From: Setoptus koraiensis
Taxonomy: Eukaryota; Arthropoda
NCBI GenBank assembly: GCA_048013815.1
Contig: CM106585.1
Coordinates: 23,932,001-23,996,000 of the forward strand
DNA length: 64,000 bases
Direction of reading: 5' to 3'
Under the pieces are notes generated by a model. That model saw only the letters and a program-made list of their open reading frames with translations. It did no database searches and was not told the DNA's origin. Positions 61,342 to 64,000 of this stretch are shown here, piece after piece (within the stretch, counting starts at the first letter, position 1; every line of letters begins with the position of its first letter). Made by a program: the position numbers and the translations under genes.

Positions 61342-61445
61342 AAATAGCCAAATATCCAAATAGCCAAATAGCCGAGCAGCCGAATAGCCTAATATCAGAA
61401 TAGCAGAATAGCCGAACAGCAGAATGGCAAAATAGCAAAATAAAT
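61342..61445. repeat. 8-bp tandem array (GAATAGCC type), about 13 copies
   Basis: Thirteen consecutive octamers drift from AAATAGCC through GAATAGCC and GAATAGCA to AAATAGCA. Confidence 0.9.
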
Positions 61446-64000
61446 AAGACGATTGTTTGAACAGTAGCGACACACATACAGCTAAAAATGTTAGTTTTTT
61501 CTTGTTGACTGCTATGTAATCATCTCAGTCGGCGACAAGTGACTGAGATTATTATTATTATTATCATTGTAAAGTCAATTGTCCAAATTCAATCATCACA
61601 AGCCAACTGCATCATGCTACATGACGTAATCAATGATGCGTAATTTATTGATTGTTATGTTATCGTCGCCAATATTTATTCGTTTACTTGTGTGTCGTTA
61701 CGTTGAATGTTTGCCAGTGTCCGATATACATATCACATCAAAAGGAGACTCATTTTGAGCAACATAAACACCGATGATGGTCATCGACAGACAAGAGGAG
61801 TGACCAATCACTCAGGTCATTATATCATACAGTGTCATGTTGCCTGTGTATCACTTGTCAGATTGCACAGTCCATTGCAGTGCACTGTTTTTAGCACCAC
61901 AGTAGTAGCCACAACGACAACCGTAAACATAAAAACAGGTAGACGTTGTTTTACCTGTGCTGTCTCAATTGCACAATAACCACAACATGCCTTTTTTCCT
62001 AGCGACTGGCTTGTCACTTGTTATGTCACAGCCAGCTGACAGCTTGTAAAACAGCTTCATGATAACTTGTGGCCCATGCAATATTGATTATTTGCCCGCC
62101 ACTAATCAGCTGTTTTGGTGTCTGGCCCGAATTGTCGATTCGGACAGCTGACTGACTGGTCAACATTGTGCGCCCTTATTAATAACGATGCGCGTCTACG
62201 ATCATCCGTTGTCCACCACAGCCATTTCTTCTCAAAAGTTATATTTGCTGAATCCGTTAAGTTGCTCAAATAACCACTGCACCCTTAACCGTTTAAATGG
62301 CGCTAAATCTAATCTATAAGTATTGTCACACGCTTGACCGTTGGCCATAAAAGTGGCTAGCGTCGCTATGCCATTATAGGGAATTCCGCTATATTGAATT
62401 TCTCTATTTATGGCCATCTAGCGGTGAGTGTGGCAAAGTTTAGTGAGGCAAAGTTGTTTTGTTGCTGATAAGAGTTTATTCGCACATCGCACCCAGAAAG
62501 AGAGAGCGAGAGATTATATCATTTGCTATATGACACACAGCCGTATATCTCATTGGTGTGTGACACGTGGTCAGTTTTCGCTGACCACGAGCACAAATAA
62601 ACAAACAAACAAACGGGCAAACAGACAGACAAACAAATAGACAATCAGATAAATAAGCACGCGTTGCGCAATGTTTGGCACTTTATCACAGACAAACATT
62701 GTGTCGAGTATATCACACACACACACACACACGCACACTTGATTTTTGAGGCAAATTAAATCAGCGGCGTCATCCCGTGTGCACGAGCTGGCTGCTAGGA
62801 TGTTTAATATGTGAACAAGCCACAAAATGGCCACAACCGAGCGCTAAAGTGACCAAAACTAAAGTGGCTAATCCAGATCAAATTGAGTTGGTTTTGGTTG
62901 TTCACACGAGGCGACAATTCGATCATCATAACAACACAAGTAGTAATTTATTGCGTCATGAGTCACACATAAAGCACAATGACAATCAGCTGTTACAAGA
63001 CTGGACTTGGGGTTTGGTTTGTGTGTGTGGTGAGCAGAGAGGCACAAAAAGCAACGTCAAAGTTTAAGTCAGAGTCAAAGTCAAAGTCAAAGTTGGCGTT
63101 TGGTGTGACACATTGTTGGCCACTGCAACACACGTAGCAGAGATGGCCAATGAGTGACCAGTGAGTACAATCACAATGAAACATCTTGAGGTTTTGTATT
63201 GAGCCAACAGCAACAACAATGCCAACAACAACACATGATATTGTTGCCGCATTGAGCATTGAGCATTGAGCGCGGCACAAGTAGAGAAACAGTTTTTCAA
63301 GTTTGACTTGATGAGTCTTTCATGTAATAATAGACAAGTTTCACAAGATTAAACAACAACAACAACTGACAAACCCGCACATAATGACGACAATGCCACA
63401 CTGTACAAGCTGCACAGATTCTGCAGAGGAAAATGATAATAATAATAAAAATAATAATAATGATGATAATGACAATAATAATACTGGCAATACTGGCACT
63501 GCTGGCAATAGTGGCAATAATGAAAGGCAATAGACGAGCCACAAAATAGAGCGTTCGTTTCATCGTTGAGCCAGTGACAGTGACAGTGCCACTGATCATG
63601 ACACTCAGCTGACTGATTGAGCGAGCCAGTGACATAAGTCATTCATATAACCGTAACAATGTTCAGACAGCACTGTCCACATATAACACTGGTGCGGTGA
63701 GCAAAGCAACAACGGCGACAATGACATCATTTGTTTGTTCTGTCCGCAGCGCCGTCATTGTGGTCGCTGTCACGTTACATAATACGCCAGCCAGTCAGCC
63801 CGTCGGCCAGTCAGCGAGCCAACGAGCCACAAAGCGACAGCACTTGTGACTTATATTTTAAAAGTTTTAAGATTGGCCGCTTATAAAGTGAGCTCATACG
63901 GCCGGTCGTGTTTATGCGCGCATCGCCTTGGATGACACTGTCACGGCAACCACTGGCTGACTTGTGAGATTTGCACTGTCCGGCAGTGGACAGTGCAGTG

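Larger units (their letters stand above)
51044..64000. other. 13 kb repeat-rich region without a confident gene
   Basis: Upstream side of the SoxB gene. It consists of AT-rich DNA with CAA/TTG triplet runs, CA/TG and GA/CT microsatellites and several short tandem arrays, listed separately. No protein family, RNA gene or transposon was recognised. Open frames are mostly translated repeats. Best read as intergenic, perhaps with Sox enhancers that I cannot identify from one sequence. Confidence 0.6.

Overview
The window is nuclear DNA from an animal, most likely an arthropod. Every recognisable gene is metazoan: PWP1, CAND1, a DOK4/5/6-type docking protein, TMEM63, an FKBP-TPR protein, SCCPDH, prominin, ARHGAP39/Vilse, a cytosolic sulfotransferase and a group-B Sox factor. 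Spliced genes have tiny introns (about 74-128 nt) with plain GT-AG ends, and several long proteins sit in one exon. That compact style, next to AT-rich spacers full of microsatellites, fits a small-genome chelicerate such as an acariform mite, but no diagnostic marker settles the taxon. No retrovirus-like or other virus-derived element, CRISPR array, rRNA or tRNA was recognised.

Layout. 1-6.2 kb: PWP1 (minus, running off the left edge) and CAND1 (plus) lie head to head. 6.2-19.8 kb: a 13 kb repeat-rich stretch without a confident gene, holding one orphan exon-like frame, one candidate non-coding first exon, a diverged tandem duplication and many microsatellites and palindromes. 19.8-46.3 kb: the gene-dense core, with DOK (+), TMEM63 (-, lacking its C-terminal third), FKBP-TPR (+), two tandem related secreted proteins (+), SCCPDH (+), prominin (+), ARHGAP39/Vilse (+) and a sulfotransferase (-). 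49.3-51.1 kb: a single-exon SoxB gene (minus). 51-64 kb: a gene desert of CA, CAA/TTG and short-period tandem arrays, possibly the regulatory surroundings of the Sox gene.

The genes do not form one pathway. They are mostly housekeeping (ribosome biogenesis, cullin-RING ligase exchange, protein folding) and signalling or membrane genes (receptor-tyrosine-kinase adaptor, mechanosensitive channel, Rac/Cdc42 GAP, prominin). The less familiar content is a lineage-restricted-looking secreted protein pair at 26.7-29.0 kb. A 76-bp, nearly identical piece of the second gene lies 3.8 kb upstream, directly against a dispersed repeat that recurs at 31.6 kb. Other points worth checking are the missing end of TMEM63, a sulfotransferase with serine in place of the catalytic histidine, and a large insertion inside the DOK PH domain.
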